Of a stretch of DNA of 64,000 bases, positions 48,022 to 56,137 are shown one piece after another. Where the stretch lies: positions 1 to 64,000 of the forward strand of contig NZ_VIDQ01000012.1 in assembly GCF_009760915.1 (NCBI RefSeq), read 5' to 3'. The stretch is from Azohydromonas aeria (GTDB lineage: Bacteria > Pseudomonadota > Gammaproteobacteria > Burkholderiales > Burkholderiaceae_C). Position 1 is the stretch's first letter. Each line of letters starts with the position of its first letter. Under the pieces are notes generated by a model, which searched no databases, had not been told where the DNA came from, and saw only the letters and a list, made by a program, of their open reading frames with translations. A program made the translations under genes and the position numbers.

Positions 48022-48759
48022 TCAGGACGCGCCGCGCTGCAGGATTCGCCAGGACGACCGCGATGCGGCAACCGCAGCAGGGTCGTGCCACCGACCGTTG
48101 TCGCGATTCAGGGCGCTTCCGCTTTCCCAGCGGACCGCCATGCCGTCATTGGCGCGGCCCCGCAGTTGAACGACGACGCCGATGCTGCCGCGATATGCGC
48201 CCTCCAACTTCTCGATGCGGTCGCCGACCTGCAGCGGGCCGCTCAACGGGTCGAAGTCGGCCGCCGGCGCATCGGCCAGCCGCAACCAGGCCGTCTCGAC
48301 CCGCCATCCCAGCGATTGCGTGTCGTGCTCCTCGCGGATGTCGGTGTCCACTGCGCCCAGGTGCGTCACCACGCACGGCGTTGCCATCAAGCGCCGGGCG
48401 GCTTCGGCGTCCACGCCGAGATCAAAGAACTGTTCCTGCGTGGCTGTCACGTAGACGCGGCTGCCGTTGACGATGGCGCCCGTGGTCTTCCACTCCGCCC
48501 CGATGCCGTCGGGCAGCGCTGCTTCACAGGCCCAGGTGATGGGCGGCAGCGCCACGGGCTTGCAGGCGATCTGCTGGCCGGGCCGCGTGTAGTTCGGCGA
48601 GAACGCCATGCGGCCGGCGCCGTCCGTGGCCACCAGGCCCAGCGGCGTGGCGCGCGCGGTCAGTTGGGCCAGCCGCTGCGCGAGGTGCGGCTTCATGGCC
48701 GTGTGCGCGGCGCGCTCGTCAGTGAGGCGGTTGGAAACGACGGGTCCAAGTGCGTTCAT
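48022..48759 (-). CDS. Hypothetical early protein
   Basis: 245 residues. MKPHLAQRLAQLTARATPLG, NYTRPGQQIACKPVALPPIT and a C-terminal small barrel-like part (GDRIEKLEGAYRGSIGVVVQ, WESGSALN). Unknown. Confidence 0.55.
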   Translation of the reverse strand: MNALGPVVSNRLTDERAAHTAMKPHLAQRLAQLTARATPLGLVATDGAGRMAFSPNYTRPGQQIACKPVALPPITWACEAALPDGIGAEWKTTGAIVNGSRVYVTATQEQFFDLGVDAEAARRLMATPCVVTHLGAVDTDIREEHDTQSLGWRVETAWLRLADAPAADFDPLSGPLQVGDRIEKLEGAYRGSIGVVVQLRGRANDGMAVRWESGSALNRDNGRWHDPAAVAASRSSWRILQRGAS

Positions 48760-48774
48760 GGCGTTCTCCAGGGA

Positions 48775-48894
48775 TCAGCGCCGATCGCCGGCGCGGCGGT
48801 TCAACATGAAGCGGTAGAGGCGGACGCCGCACCACCAGCCGGCCGCGAAAACGGCGAGGTGCGAAGCGGCCAGGATCAGGTCAAGGGTGTGCAT
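48775..48894 (-). CDS. Tiny single-pass membrane protein
   Basis: 39 residues from ATG 48894. HTLDLILAASHLAVFAAGWW, then basic RLYRFMLNRRAGDRR. A one-helix peptide with an N-out/C-in look, placed between two ordinary genes in the operon. Unknown function. Confidence 0.55.
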   Translation of the reverse strand: MHTLDLILAASHLAVFAAGWWCGVRLYRFMLNRRAGDRR

Positions 48895-48911
48895 GCGTCC
48901 GCCGAAGCCGA

Positions 48912-49517
48912 TCAGTCGGCGATGGCCTTGAGGATCAGCTCGGCCGCGGAGCCGGCATTGACGAGGTCATCCATCGTGGCGGTGTCCACGATGTCGAACT
49001 TGGCACCCTTCTTGGTCAGGCCGTCGTCGAGCTGCTGCAGCCAGGCCTTGGCGGCGCTGTCGTAGCCGATCTGCACGAAGAGGACCGTGAGGGCGTCGTC
49101 GCTTTCCTGCTTGTTGGACTGCTCGATCAGGACGCGCTCCACGGCGGCCTTGTCGTCGGGCGTGCCGTCGAAGAACACCGCGATGAGGTCCTTCTTGCTG
49201 GACTTGCCCGCCAGCGTGAAGGCGGCCTGCAGCCAGGTGTGCAGCGGCGTGGAGCCGCCGGGACCGTAAGAGGCCAGCAGTTCCTTGATGTCGCGCGCGG
49301 TGACGCCGTCTTTCACGACGGGGCTGGAGCCCTTGCCGATGACGACACCGAGGCCGTCCTGGTCGATCTTGCCGATCTCGCGGGTGAAGGCGAGGGCGGT
49401 TTCTTGCATGAAGTCCCAGCGGGTCATGCCGCCGGGGCAGTCGTCGTCGGAGGTGGAGCCGGAGGCGTCGAAGACGGTGACGAAGTCGAACTCTTGCAGC
49501 TTGGCGATGTCGGGCAC
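48912..49517 (-). CDS. VWA-domain protein
   Basis: 201 residues from GTG 49517, with AAGGAA ~6 bases upstream. The whole protein is one VWA domain with a MIDAS motif (FVTVFDASGSTSDDDCPGG) and a second metal-site region (FFDGTPDDKAAVE). It is unrelated in sequence to the VWA of Ro60. It probably mediates a metal-dependent protein contact. Confidence 0.8.
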   Translation of the reverse strand: MPDIAKLQEFDFVTVFDASGSTSDDDCPGGMTRWDFMQETALAFTREIGKIDQDGLGVVIGKGSSPVVKDGVTARDIKELLASYGPGGSTPLHTWLQAAFTLAGKSSKKDLIAVFFDGTPDDKAAVERVLIEQSNKQESDDALTVLFVQIGYDSAAKAWLQQLDDGLTKKGAKFDIVDTATMDDLVNAGSAAELILKAIAD

Positions 49518-49575
49518 GAGGTTTCCTTGTTGGAGTTGCCGGCGAGAGGAATGCGCCGCCGGCGCGCGCTGAACT

Positions 49576-49788
49576 TCAGTTCCGACCGCAGCCGCGCACG
49601 CTGGCGCTGGCCGGGCAGGTGTCGCGGTATCGGCACTGCTGCTGGCAGCACGACGGGCATTCGTCGCCGGGCTGCACTTCGTCATGACAGGCGCCCGCAT
49701 GGCGCTCGATGAGTGCTCCGGCGCTGGGGTCGTCCTTGCCGTAGCGACGGAGCCACTTGATCGCCGCCTGATGCTCGACCGTGCTCAT
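49576..49788 (-). CDS. Small Cys-rich protein
   Basis: 70 residues from ATG 49788, with GGAGG 5 bases upstream. Eight cysteines in the second half (CHDEVQPGDECPSCCQQQCR, YRDTC...RGCG) suggest a zinc cluster. Unknown. Confidence 0.55.
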   Translation of the reverse strand: MSTVEHQAAIKWLRRYGKDDPSAGALIERHAGACHDEVQPGDECPSCCQQQCRYRDTCPASASVRGCGRN

Positions 49789-49799
49789 GCCCGCCTCCG

Positions 49800-50198
49800 T
49801 CATCCGAGTTCGCCCAGCGCCCGCTGCGTTGCCCACGACGCGGACTCCTTGAGCATGCGGATCTGCTCCGTGAGCGAGTGCAGGTCCGCGAGCGTCACTT
49901 CGGTCGGGTCCGGCAGTCGCTGCACGGCTTGCGCTACCGTGAAGAGGTCCGGTGCGGCCTTGAGCAGGTGGGCCGTTTCACGGAACGGGAGTTGCACGCG
50001 GTCGGCTGCACCACTGACGACGATGGCCACCAGGCGCTGCTTGCCGTCCTCGTCGGCGAAGACCATCTGCCCGTTGACCCCGACGAGGTACGGCCCCGGC
50101 GTGAAGCCGGGCTCCAGAGGCTGCGCAGGCTGCGTGTCCTCGAAGGCGACAGAACTGGTGTTGTTGCGCCGACGGTACAGAGAGAGAACGCTGGCCAT
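49800..50198 (-). CDS. Hypothetical protein
   Basis: 132 residues from ATG 50198 (GTG 50201 overlaps the upstream stop). TPGPYLVGVNGQMVFADEDG, LVAIVVSGAADRVQLPFRET followed by a helical end. The pattern GPYxxxxxxxVFxxDG is common in phage proteins. Unknown. Confidence 0.55.
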   Translation of the reverse strand: MASVLSLYRRRNNTSSVAFEDTQPAQPLEPGFTPGPYLVGVNGQMVFADEDGKQRLVAIVVSGAADRVQLPFRETAHLLKAAPDLFTVAQAVQRLPDPTEVTLADLHSLTEQIRMLKESASWATQRALGELG

Positions 50199-50473
50199 CA
50201 CTTTGGCTCCTGGTTGGTTGCGGCGGCGAAGGCTTCGACGGCGTCGCGGAAAAGTTTCTGGATGGCCTCGCGCTCGTGCACGGGGTACTGGTTGGCGAAG
50301 TGCTTGACCATCGCCGGGCAGTGCTGGCCGATGTGGGCGAATTCCTTGAGCACGGGCAGCATCAGCGGCACAGCGGTGATGGCTGCGGCGTGGCGGCGCT
50401 GGTCCACGATGGCCACGCGGGCGCCGTCAGCGGCGCGGATCGCCTGACCGTCGGTGCAGGTCCAGCGGGTCAT
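50198..50473 (-). CDS. Small hypothetical protein
   Basis: 91 residues from ATG 50473 (ATGA overlap). RWTCTDGQAIRAADGARVAI, then helical (MLPVLKEFAHIGQHCPAMVK). Unknown. Confidence 0.5.
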   Translation of the reverse strand: MTRWTCTDGQAIRAADGARVAIVDQRRHAAAITAVPLMLPVLKEFAHIGQHCPAMVKHFANQYPVHEREAIQKLFRDAVEAFAAATNQEPK

Positions 50474-50676
50474 GCTGTCGCCTCGATGACGCGCGCCCGG
50501 GGCTCGTGGAACTTCGCCTCCGGCCCGCAATGCACCGCCCGCATCTCGTCGCAGTGCCGACCCTCGGACAGCGGGTGCCGGCACACCGGAAAGTAGCCCT
50601 GGCTGGTGCAGCAGGAGTCGGTAATGGCAGCCCAGGACTTGTGCGCGCAGGACCAGCAGCGGGAGGGTGTTTTCAT
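50470..50676 (-). CDS. Small zinc-finger-like protein
   Basis: 68 residues from ATG 50676. Seven cysteines (CWSCAHKSWAAITDSCC, VCRHPLSEGRHCDEMRAVHC) in a metal-binding arrangement. Unknown. Confidence 0.55.
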   Translation of the reverse strand: MKTPSRCWSCAHKSWAAITDSCCTSQGYFPVCRHPLSEGRHCDEMRAVHCGPEAKFHEPRARVIEATA

Positions 50677-50680
50677 GTCA

Positions 50681-50938
50681 TCAGCCCCTGAGTCGGTGGC
50701 GCCGGATTGCCGTGATGCCGTCGGGAAGGTTGTCGTTGCCGACGGCGTCGATGAAGTCGGACTCGCCGCCACCGTTGACCTTCAGGTAGTCGATCTCAAC
50801 CTTGGCGGAGTCGATGAGGGTTTTGGCGATCTCGTTGACGGCGCGGGCACGGTCCAGGTCCACGTCGCCACTGCGCACGCCGCGCAGCGTCTCGAAGAGG
50901 GCGGCGCGAAGGTCGCCCAGGGTGTTGCCGTCACTCAT
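50681..50938 (-). CDS. Small phage regulator-like protein
   Basis: 85 residues from ATG 50938. TLGDLRAALFETLRGVRSGD, RARAVNEIAKTLIDSAKVEI is a pattern seen in many lambdoid/Mu-like early proteins (helical, possibly DNA or protein binding). Overlaps the HNH gene upstream. Confidence 0.6.
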   Translation of the reverse strand: MSDGNTLGDLRAALFETLRGVRSGDVDLDRARAVNEIAKTLIDSAKVEIDYLKVNGGGESDFIDAVGNDNLPDGITAIRRHRLRG

Positions 50939-51599
50939 GGCCTTCAGCCTCCTTGGCGCGCTCACGCAACTCGCGTCCAAGCGCCGCGCGCAGGCGCATG
51001 GCATCGGCCACCTCGGGGCCGTAGCGGTGGATGGTGTTGCGCAGCATCAACTCGCGCCGCGTGATGCACTCGACGGCATCCAGCGTGATGCGCTCGGGGT
51101 CCGTGCTGTGGCGGCCCGGCTTGAACACCACGACGTGGCCGGCGGGCATCGGTCCGTTGGCTGCTTCCCAAACGAGGCGATGCACAGGCTTCCACCGCGC
51201 CGTGCGCGGACCCGGGTCGTCGCCCACCTTCTGCTCCAGCAGGCCGTCCGGGTTCACCGTGTAGGTGCCCACCGGCACCCAGGTCTGCGGACGGTGGCCC
51301 GGTTTGAACTGCGTGTACTGAGAGCCCTCGAATGTCTCGCCGCGGCGACCAGTGTTCCAAGGCACGATGCCCTGCTTGAACTGCGTCGCGCGCCCGCCAT
51401 GGTTCACGCAGGAACGCATGCGCTCGGATGCGGCCTTCGCCACACGCTCGGCAGGCGCCTTCAGGCCCATTTGCATCGCCTTGCGGTAGATGGCCTGCAC
51501 GTCACGGTCCAGCGTGGCGGCAATGATGCGTGCCGGCACTTCGCTGTAGCGCTTGCGCAGCCAGGCCACTTCGGATTCGGTCCAGTAGCGCCGGGTCAT
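50931..51599 (-). CDS. HNH homing-type endonuclease
   Basis: 222 residues. N-terminal HTH-like part (YWTESEVAWLRKRYSEVPAR, YRKAMQMGLKAP), central Gly-rich linker, then an HNH core (WKPVHRLVWEAANGPMPAGH, VVVFKPG...) of the NUMOD4/HNH_3 type. Likely a mobile or packaging-linked nuclease. Confidence 0.75.
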   Translation of the reverse strand: MTRRYWTESEVAWLRKRYSEVPARIIAATLDRDVQAIYRKAMQMGLKAPAERVAKAASERMRSCVNHGGRATQFKQGIVPWNTGRRGETFEGSQYTQFKPGHRPQTWVPVGTYTVNPDGLLEQKVGDDPGPRTARWKPVHRLVWEAANGPMPAGHVVVFKPGRHSTDPERITLDAVECITRRELMLRNTIHRYGPEVADAMRLRAALGRELRERAKEAEGHE

Positions 51600-51961
51600 G
51601 GCCGCGCTCCAGGGGCGGTCACCGTGTACCCGTGCTGGCGCAGCAGTTCCGCCGCACGCGCCAAGTCACGCTGCAGTTGCTGCGCCGGCCACTCGCGGTT
51701 GATGCGCCAAACCTTGTCGTGCACCACCACTCGGCCGGAGTCGATGTGAGCCTTGAGCAGGCCCCAGATGCGCTTCGAGCACAGCCCGGTCATCTCGGAC
51801 AACTCGATCGTGCTGAGGTCGCCGTGCTCGGCCAGCGCATGCAGCAGCAACTCGGTGCGCGAGCCCAGGCGGGCCGGGATGACCTCGGGCTCGCGCGGCG
51901 GCGGCAGGCGGTCGGCGTAGCCGCGCTCTGCGACGCGCTGGAGTTCGGCGAAGGGGTTCAA
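51596..51961 (-). CDS. Winged-helix DNA-binding protein
   Basis: 121 residues. SRTELLLHALAEHGDLSTIE, LSEMTGLCSKRIWGLLKAHI, GRVVVHDKVWRINREWP is a clear winged helix. The C-terminal helix may dimerise. Probable regulator. Confidence 0.65.
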   Translation of the reverse strand: MNPFAELQRVAERGYADRLPPPREPEVIPARLGSRTELLLHALAEHGDLSTIELSEMTGLCSKRIWGLLKAHIDSGRVVVHDKVWRINREWPAQQLQRDLARAAELLRQHGYTVTAPGARP

Positions 51962-52101
51962 GACGCACCTCCATTGCGCAACGCCAGCAGCAGCCGACAG
52001 CCATCGAGCACGCGCCGGATCGGCGCCGGCAACCAGGCGCAGCGCGGCTGGCGGGCAGACAGGGCAACAACGGCGCAGCGGATCGGGTGATGACGGTCCA
52101 T
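51958..52101 (-). CDS. Tiny basic protein
   Basis: 47 residues from ATG 52101, with GGAGGAG upstream (strong site). DRHHPIRCAVVALSARQPRC, then LPAPIRRVLDGCRLLLALRN. Amphipathic helix at the end. Unknown. Confidence 0.5.
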   Translation of the reverse strand: MDRHHPIRCAVVALSARQPRCAWLPAPIRRVLDGCRLLLALRNGGAS

Positions 52102-52103
52102 GG

Positions 52104-52190
52104 TCAAACTCCTCCAGCCAGGATGCGAACCAGCGTGCCGGTCAGTGCGAGCGCAACAGTGCCGGCGAGGGCGATGAGTTCGGAGGTCAT
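52104..52190 (-). CDS. Tiny single-pass membrane peptide
   Basis: 28 residues from ATG 52190, behind CCGGAGC and with ATGA overlap. ELIALAGTVALALTGTLVRI is one hydrophobic helix. Too short for automatic detection, but its overlaps and ribosome binding site are convincing. Confidence 0.5.
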   Translation of the reverse strand: MTSELIALAGTVALALTGTLVRILAGGV

Positions 52191-52843
52191 GCATTTGCTC
52201 CGGTTTTCTCGGCGCGCAGGTACTCGACGAACGCCGGCCAGAGGTCGCGCCAGAAGCCTTCTGCCTGCGGGTGTGCCTTGGTGGTCGTCAGTTCCCAGGG
52301 CTCTTGCAGCAGATGCACGACGGCATCCCGCTCGGCTTCACTCAGGGACTCGATCTCGCTGTCGAAGCTGTATCCATCGTTGAAGCGGTCGGCGATGTCG
52401 CGCATCTGCTCCACGAAGCTCGCATTGCTGTCCTCGCACTCGTTCTGGCAGGCGTTGATCTCCTGCCACAGCGCGCGGGCTGCGCCCTTGGTGATGTCGT
52501 TGCTGCGGCGCTGCTCCACGATCTGCTGGCGCAGGTTGCGCACCGAGCCCTCGCCGTCGAAGACCTGCAGATCGGAGCCCATGAACTTCGTGAAAACGTA
52601 GTCGAACTCCGCGTGCTGCAGGAACTCGCGGAACGGCTCGCCGAGGTGCGTCCACTGGAAGCCCCAGGCGCCGAAGGACGAATGGATCAGGATCTCGCCG
52701 AGGAAGCGGCTGCGCTCGCCGACCATATCGCCGCCGGCCGTCCACTCCCGAATGCAGATCGTGGCCCACTCGTAGCGGCCGTGGCCGCCGTGCACGCGGT
52801 AGCAGGTGAAGCCGTCGTCTCGGCTGACGCTGCCGGCGCTCAC
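52187..52843 (-). CDS. Conserved phage early protein, unknown
   Basis: 218 residues. ATICIREWTAGGDMVGERSR, FLGEILIHSSFGAWGFQWTH, EFLQHAEFDYVFTKFMG matches a widespread family of phage proteins without known function. C-terminal acidic helices. Unknown. Confidence 0.6.
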   Translation of the reverse strand: MSAGSVSRDDGFTCYRVHGGHGRYEWATICIREWTAGGDMVGERSRFLGEILIHSSFGAWGFQWTHLGEPFREFLQHAEFDYVFTKFMGSDLQVFDGEGSVRNLRQQIVEQRRSNDITKGAARALWQEINACQNECEDSNASFVEQMRDIADRFNDGYSFDSEIESLSEAERDAVVHLLQEPWELTTTKAHPQAEGFWRDLWPAFVEYLRAEKTGANA

Positions 52844-53055
52844 TGCAGCACCTCGGCCGGTACCGGCCCCCAGGGCAGGTCCTGAAAGCGCGAAGGCGTC
52901 TCACAGCGCCGGGCCTGGTACGCATGCCAGCAGCCGCACATCCAGACGCCGCGATCAGCGTCGAAGCGCGCGAACGGCGGCAGCGAGTCCGGCACCTGGC
53001 GGCGGTACACGTCGGTGCGGTCGGGGCGGCCCTGGAGCCAGGCGAGGGCGCTCAT
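52840..53055 (-). CDS. Small hypothetical protein
   Basis: 71 residues from ATG 53055 (overlap). DRTDVYRRQVPDSLPPFARF, GVWMCGCWHAYQARRCETPS. Three Cys. Unknown. Confidence 0.5.
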   Translation of the reverse strand: MSALAWLQGRPDRTDVYRRQVPDSLPPFARFDADRGVWMCGCWHAYQARRCETPSRFQDLPWGPVPAEVLQ

Positions 53056-53396
53056 GCCGCAGCCCTCGCGACATTCATCCGGTCGATGAACGCCCCAAGC
53101 GCCACCGCAGCGCAGTGCTCCGTGTCGTCGAAGGCATTGCCGCCACAGCGGGCAACGTGCGTGGCCTGCGCCTCGCGCTCCCAGGCCTTCAACTGGCAAG
53201 GGCTGAAGTGGCAGGCGTCATCCAGCAGGCTGGCGCTCTTGCCGCCGATCCAAACGCTCACGGGCTGAGCAAAGCCGCTGGTGGCGGCGTACTCGACCGT
53301 GACAGGGATGGAGCCAAGAAGCGAGGGGAAGAAACCGTTTTCGTCGGGTTGTGTGGCAGCGGCAACAGACCCGGGAAATGCCCAGGGTTGGTGCAT
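53052..53396 (-). CDS. First gene of the leftward operon, hypothetical
   Basis: 114 residues from ATG 53396 (frame open to ATG 53552). GFFPSLLGSIPVTVEYAATS, FAQPVSVWIGGKSASLLDDA, then a Cys-containing helical end. Nearest the leftward promoter. Unknown. Confidence 0.5.
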   Translation of the reverse strand: MHQPWAFPGSVAAATQPDENGFFPSLLGSIPVTVEYAATSGFAQPVSVWIGGKSASLLDDACHFSPCQLKAWEREAQATHVARCGGNAFDDTEHCAAVALGAFIDRMNVARAAA

Positions 53397-53783
53397 CGTC
53401 GCCGGGCACGCCTTTCGTGCACCTTTCACGCCGGAGCCGGGTTCTTGATGAAAGTCAGAGGTGGCGCAAGGACGTGGGCGGCCAAGGGCTCCAGCATGAC
53501 TGACAGAGCAGGCGACGCTTCTTTGAGTCGGTGTACTGAGAGCGCTTTCCATGGCGGCTACATTCCATCCCTGTGCTTCTAAATTACGGGTGCAATGCTA
53601 CTCTGGATTTAGAGTACGAGGGACGGCGCGCCGCAAAAATTTCACGTTCACAAGGGAAAACCCGAGCGATCGTCAGAAAGTAAAAGTCAATTCCCATAAA
53701 GAAAAAGTGCTTAACATGGAAATCTGACTGTAAATATTTCCAGGGAACGACCGATACAACGGTCGTCATGAGGAGAAGTGGTG
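53397..53783. other. AT-rich divergent regulatory region (phage PL side)
   Basis: About 390 bp without a supported gene, much lower in GC than either flank. It holds the leftward early promoter, an operator and the ribosome binding site of the STAS-like gene (AGGAGA 53771-53776). An imperfect hairpin ACGACC..GGTCGT at about 53748-53766 lies just before that site. Confidence 0.6.
53599..53636 (-). promoter_or_regulatory. Leftward early promoter with overlapping operator
   Basis: Minus strand: -35 TTGCGG (53636-53631), 17-bp spacer, -10 TCTAAA (53613-53608). The -10 lies within the palindrome TACTCTGGATTTAGAGTA (53599-53616), so a bound repressor would block RNA polymerase. The same operator core CTCTNNATTTAGAG recurs at 54678. 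Confidence 0.65.
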
Positions 53784-54245
53784 ATGGAGATGTGCGCGAC
53801 CAGCTCCGCAGTGACGTGCGAGCTGCGCGGCGACGCTGTGGTGCTCACGGCTCGTGGAGTGCTCAACGAGGAGCAATGGATGCAGGCCCGAGTCAAGGGG
53901 TGGGCGATGCTGTCGCCGGAGGTCTGCGGCGTGGTGTTCGATCTGCGCCAGGCGGTGCTGGTACTTGACGCCTCAGAGATGAAGCAGATCAGCAACGGCC
54001 TGCGCGAGGTCGTCGCGGTGTTGGGGCGCCGCCCGGTAGCCTACGTCACGGCGGACGTGTCTCTACCCGGGTTGGCCGACTACCTCGTTCAGATGGCCAT
54101 GCACGGGCTGCGTGCCCGCATGTTCATCAATCCCGCTGAGGCGCTCGCTTGGGTGTGGCGCCGCGGGGATCGAGTCGAGCCGCGCCGGGTCCGCGGGGCC
54201 GGCTTTGCTCGGTTGACGCCGCCGGCGTCGGTGGCCTGTCCTTGA
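53784..54245 (+). CDS. STAS-like domain protein
   Basis: 153 residues from ATG 53784, with AGGAGA 7 bases upstream. CELRGDAVVLTARGVLNEEQ, VCGVVFDLRQAVLVLDASEM resembles the N-terminal strand-helix pattern of STAS (anti-anti-sigma) folds. Convergent with the repressor gene, overlapping it by 119 bp. Could modulate the switch; function inferred. Confidence 0.6.
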   Translation: MEMCATSSAVTCELRGDAVVLTARGVLNEEQWMQARVKGWAMLSPEVCGVVFDLRQAVLVLDASEMKQISNGLREVVAVLGRRPVAYVTADVSLPGLADYLVQMAMHGLRARMFINPAEALAWVWRRGDRVEPRRVRGAGFARLTPPASVACP

Positions 54246-54657
54246 GCGCGACATCTATGGCGAGGTGGCACAGCGCCACCGCGCGCTCCAGGGCGTCAGG
54301 TTGCAGGGGCGCGAGGCGCTGACCCAGTTCCACAAGTGCCGAGCAATGCTCGGCATCCATCATCGCGATGTCGATGTTGGGGATCAGCAGCTGCCAAGTC
54401 TCCATGTTCAAGGCGTAGGCCAGGCGATCAAGCATGTCCATGCCCAGCGAAACATCTTGGTTTCGCACCAGGTGCAGGACCGATGAGGGCAGCACTGGCT
54501 TTTCCTCGCCGACCTTCTTCGTGAGAAGGCTTGGTGAGGTCTGTTTGGTTTGAATCAGGTGCTCAAGGATTGCGGCCAGGACTGGGCGCGACCGCTTCTT
54601 GGGGTCCTGATCGTCTTGGTTGCCTCGCATGTCGCTATGGTGCGCGACATCGCTCAC
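54127..54657 (-). CDS. Phage repressor-like HTH protein
   Basis: 176 residues from GTG 54657 (ATG 54630 possible). HTH-type part SLLTKKVGEEKPVLPSSVLH, then LGMDMLDRLAYALNMETWQL is the usual CI/XRE end-of-HTH signature; the C-terminus is helical and then Pro/Arg-rich. Divergent from the Cro-like gene across two operators. The reading frame stays open far upstream (to 55470), but that part overlaps the operators and the Cro-like gene and is probably not translated. Confidence 0.65.
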   Translation of the reverse strand: MSDVAHHSDMRGNQDDQDPKKRSRPVLAAILEHLIQTKQTSPSLLTKKVGEEKPVLPSSVLHLVRNQDVSLGMDMLDRLAYALNMETWQLLIPNIDIAMMDAEHCSALVELGQRLAPLQPDALERAVALCHLAIDVALKDRPPTPAASTEQSRPRGPGAARLDPRGATPKRAPQRD

Positions 54658-54663
54658 ATGGCT

Positions 54664-54691
54664 TAGAGTGATCGACGCTCTATATTTAGAG
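54664..54691. promoter_or_regulatory. Paired operators between repressor and Cro-like genes
   Basis: TAGAGTGATCGACGCTCTA (54664-54682) and CTCTATATTTAGAG (54678-54691) overlap by five bases. The second matches the operator in the leftward promoter (CTCTNNATTTAGAG). Both start sites of the divergent genes lie within 20 bp. Confidence 0.6.
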
Positions 54692-54705
54692 TTAAGATCG
54701 GGTCC

Positions 54706-54930
54706 ATGGACCCCTTCTCCAAGACCCTCGACAGCCTCCGGCGCCGGCTTCGCAGCCTGGAACCCAGGACCGTCCAGCGACTCCGGTTGATCGGGCGGGC
54801 TGCCGGTTGCAGCGAGCAACTCCCCGAACACGTTCTGTACGAGACCAATCGCTGCTTCAAGCCGCGCACGGTCCAGCCCCTTCTGAGTTTCTTCGCCGAC
54901 GTTGACGCCGGCCGCCGGCAACTTCCTTGA
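54706..54930 (+). CDS. Cro-like small regulator
   Basis: 74 residues from ATG 54706. TVQRLRLIGRAAGCSEQLPE, HVLYETNRCFKPRTVQPLLS has the look of the short HTH Cro-type proteins of similar phages. Divergent from the repressor with the operators between. The opposite strand is also open, but codon bias favours this frame. Confidence 0.55.
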   Translation: MDPFSKTLDSLRRRLRSLEPRTVQRLRLIGRAAGCSEQLPEHVLYETNRCFKPRTVQPLLSFFADVDAGRRQLP

Positions 54931-55258
54931 CCGGCCGGGCCTGGACTTCGTCATGGCTTCCACCGCCTTCGCTTCCTGCGCTACTTCCATGGCATTCATG
55001 GCGGGAGTTTCGCGCAGTGCGTCAGCGAGTGCAGCACGGCCGGTCAAGCGTGTCCCTATTCCGAGTGCTGGTTTTTCCGCCGTGATGGCGGGCGCTTCGG
55101 CTTCAAGCAGGTCGATGGCGTCACAGGTCATGGGAAGCAATGGTCGCGCCCGATTCCTCGGTCGGACTACCCCCAAAGGGGCGAGTGGCGATCGGGTTTG
55201 TTTGGGAGTGCAACACTCTTCGGTTGCTGGCGCAACCGTTCGGCACAAAGGGTCGGTA
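54931..55258. other. Gap without a confident gene
   Basis: About 330 bp. Both strands have open frames: plus, upstream extension of the HNH gene; minus, from ATG 55130 (DAIDLLEAEAPAITAEKPAL) in frame with the repressor. Neither has convincing codon bias or a good ribosome binding site. An unannotated small minus-strand gene cannot be excluded. Confidence 0.4.
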
Positions 55259-56137
55259 ATGGGTGGCTTTTCCGGCATTCGCTGCCGTGTCTGCGGCGAA
55301 CTCACTGGCCGCGGCCGTGGCTCCCGATACTGCGCAGCACACATTCCTGCGTCGCCGCGCATTGCTGCGCCGACTCGGCAGTACATGCGCGACGACTCGC
55401 CGCTGTACGTCGATGGCGTCCACTGCTGCGCCGACTGCTTTCGTCCAATTCGCCCTTGGCGCAGCGGCATTCATGGCCTTTGCTGCTATTCGTGCGGTTT
55501 GGCGCGGTGCATGGGTATTCACGGCGACGGCTCGATGCGACAGCAGGCGTGGAGGGCGGTCAATCGTGCTGTCAGGCGTGGCGAACTGCCGCCGATCAAG
55601 AGCCAGTTGTGCGTGGACTGCCCGCCTGATCGCCGGCGTCAAGCCAAGTTCTACGACCACCGGGATTACAGCAATCCGCTGGACGTTGACCCGACGTGCG
55701 GCTCTTGCAACCGCATGCGCGGTCCAGCGATCTCGCACAGGACCGGCGCTTACCTGGGGCGCGCAATGCGCAACGCCGGGCTCGGCGACATGGGCAGGCT
55801 TGCCGCCAAGCTGACCGCAGCGCATGGGCGGCTGCGTCAGGGCATGGATGCGTGGCTCACGGTGGACCGGAAGCAGCGGCATGTCGTCCGTTGCCTCCCT
55901 AGCGCCGCCGAGCAGGAGGCGCATCGCAAAGAACTCCTGCGCCTGCAAGCCCTGGTGTTTCTGCGCGATGACCACCACTGCGCGTTTTGCGGCGGCAACC
56001 AGCGCCTGACCTGTGAATACATCGTGGCGCCGCAGTTTGGCGGCAAGACGGTGCTGGACAACCTTGCGACCGCTTGTTGGGCCTGCCGGCTTCCTGATGG
56101 GCCGAGTCAATGGATTGGGTGGAGGGTGTATGCGTAA
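55259..56137 (+). CDS. HNH endonuclease with two Cys-rich metal-binding parts
   Basis: 292 residues from ATG 55259, with AAAGGG upstream. N-terminal Cys-rich part (CRVCGELTGRGRGSRYC, CCADCFRPIRPW, CGLARC), then CVDCPPDRR...FYDHRDYSNPLDVDPTCGSC with an HNH-type DHR. A second C-terminal HNH-like fold (HHCAFCGGNQRLTCEYIVAP, NLATACWAC) has the key DH replaced by EY. First gene of the rightward early operon. Confidence 0.7.
   Translation: MGGFSGIRCRVCGELTGRGRGSRYCAAHIPASPRIAAPTRQYMRDDSPLYVDGVHCCADCFRPIRPWRSGIHGLCCYSCGLARCMGIHGDGSMRQQAWRAVNRAVRRGELPPIKSQLCVDCPPDRRRQAKFYDHRDYSNPLDVDPTCGSCNRMRGPAISHRTGAYLGRAMRNAGLGDMGRLAAKLTAAHGRLRQGMDAWLTVDRKQRHVVRCLPSAAEQEAHRKELLRLQALVFLRDDHHCAFCGGNQRLTCEYIVAPQFGGKTVLDNLATACWACRLPDGPSQWIGWRVYA

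Noticed and set aside
54127..55470. Single 447-codon minus-strand gene covering repressor and upstream region
   Set aside because: It would run through the AT-rich operators and the Cro-like gene; only the 3' 176 codons have a repressor-type sequence.
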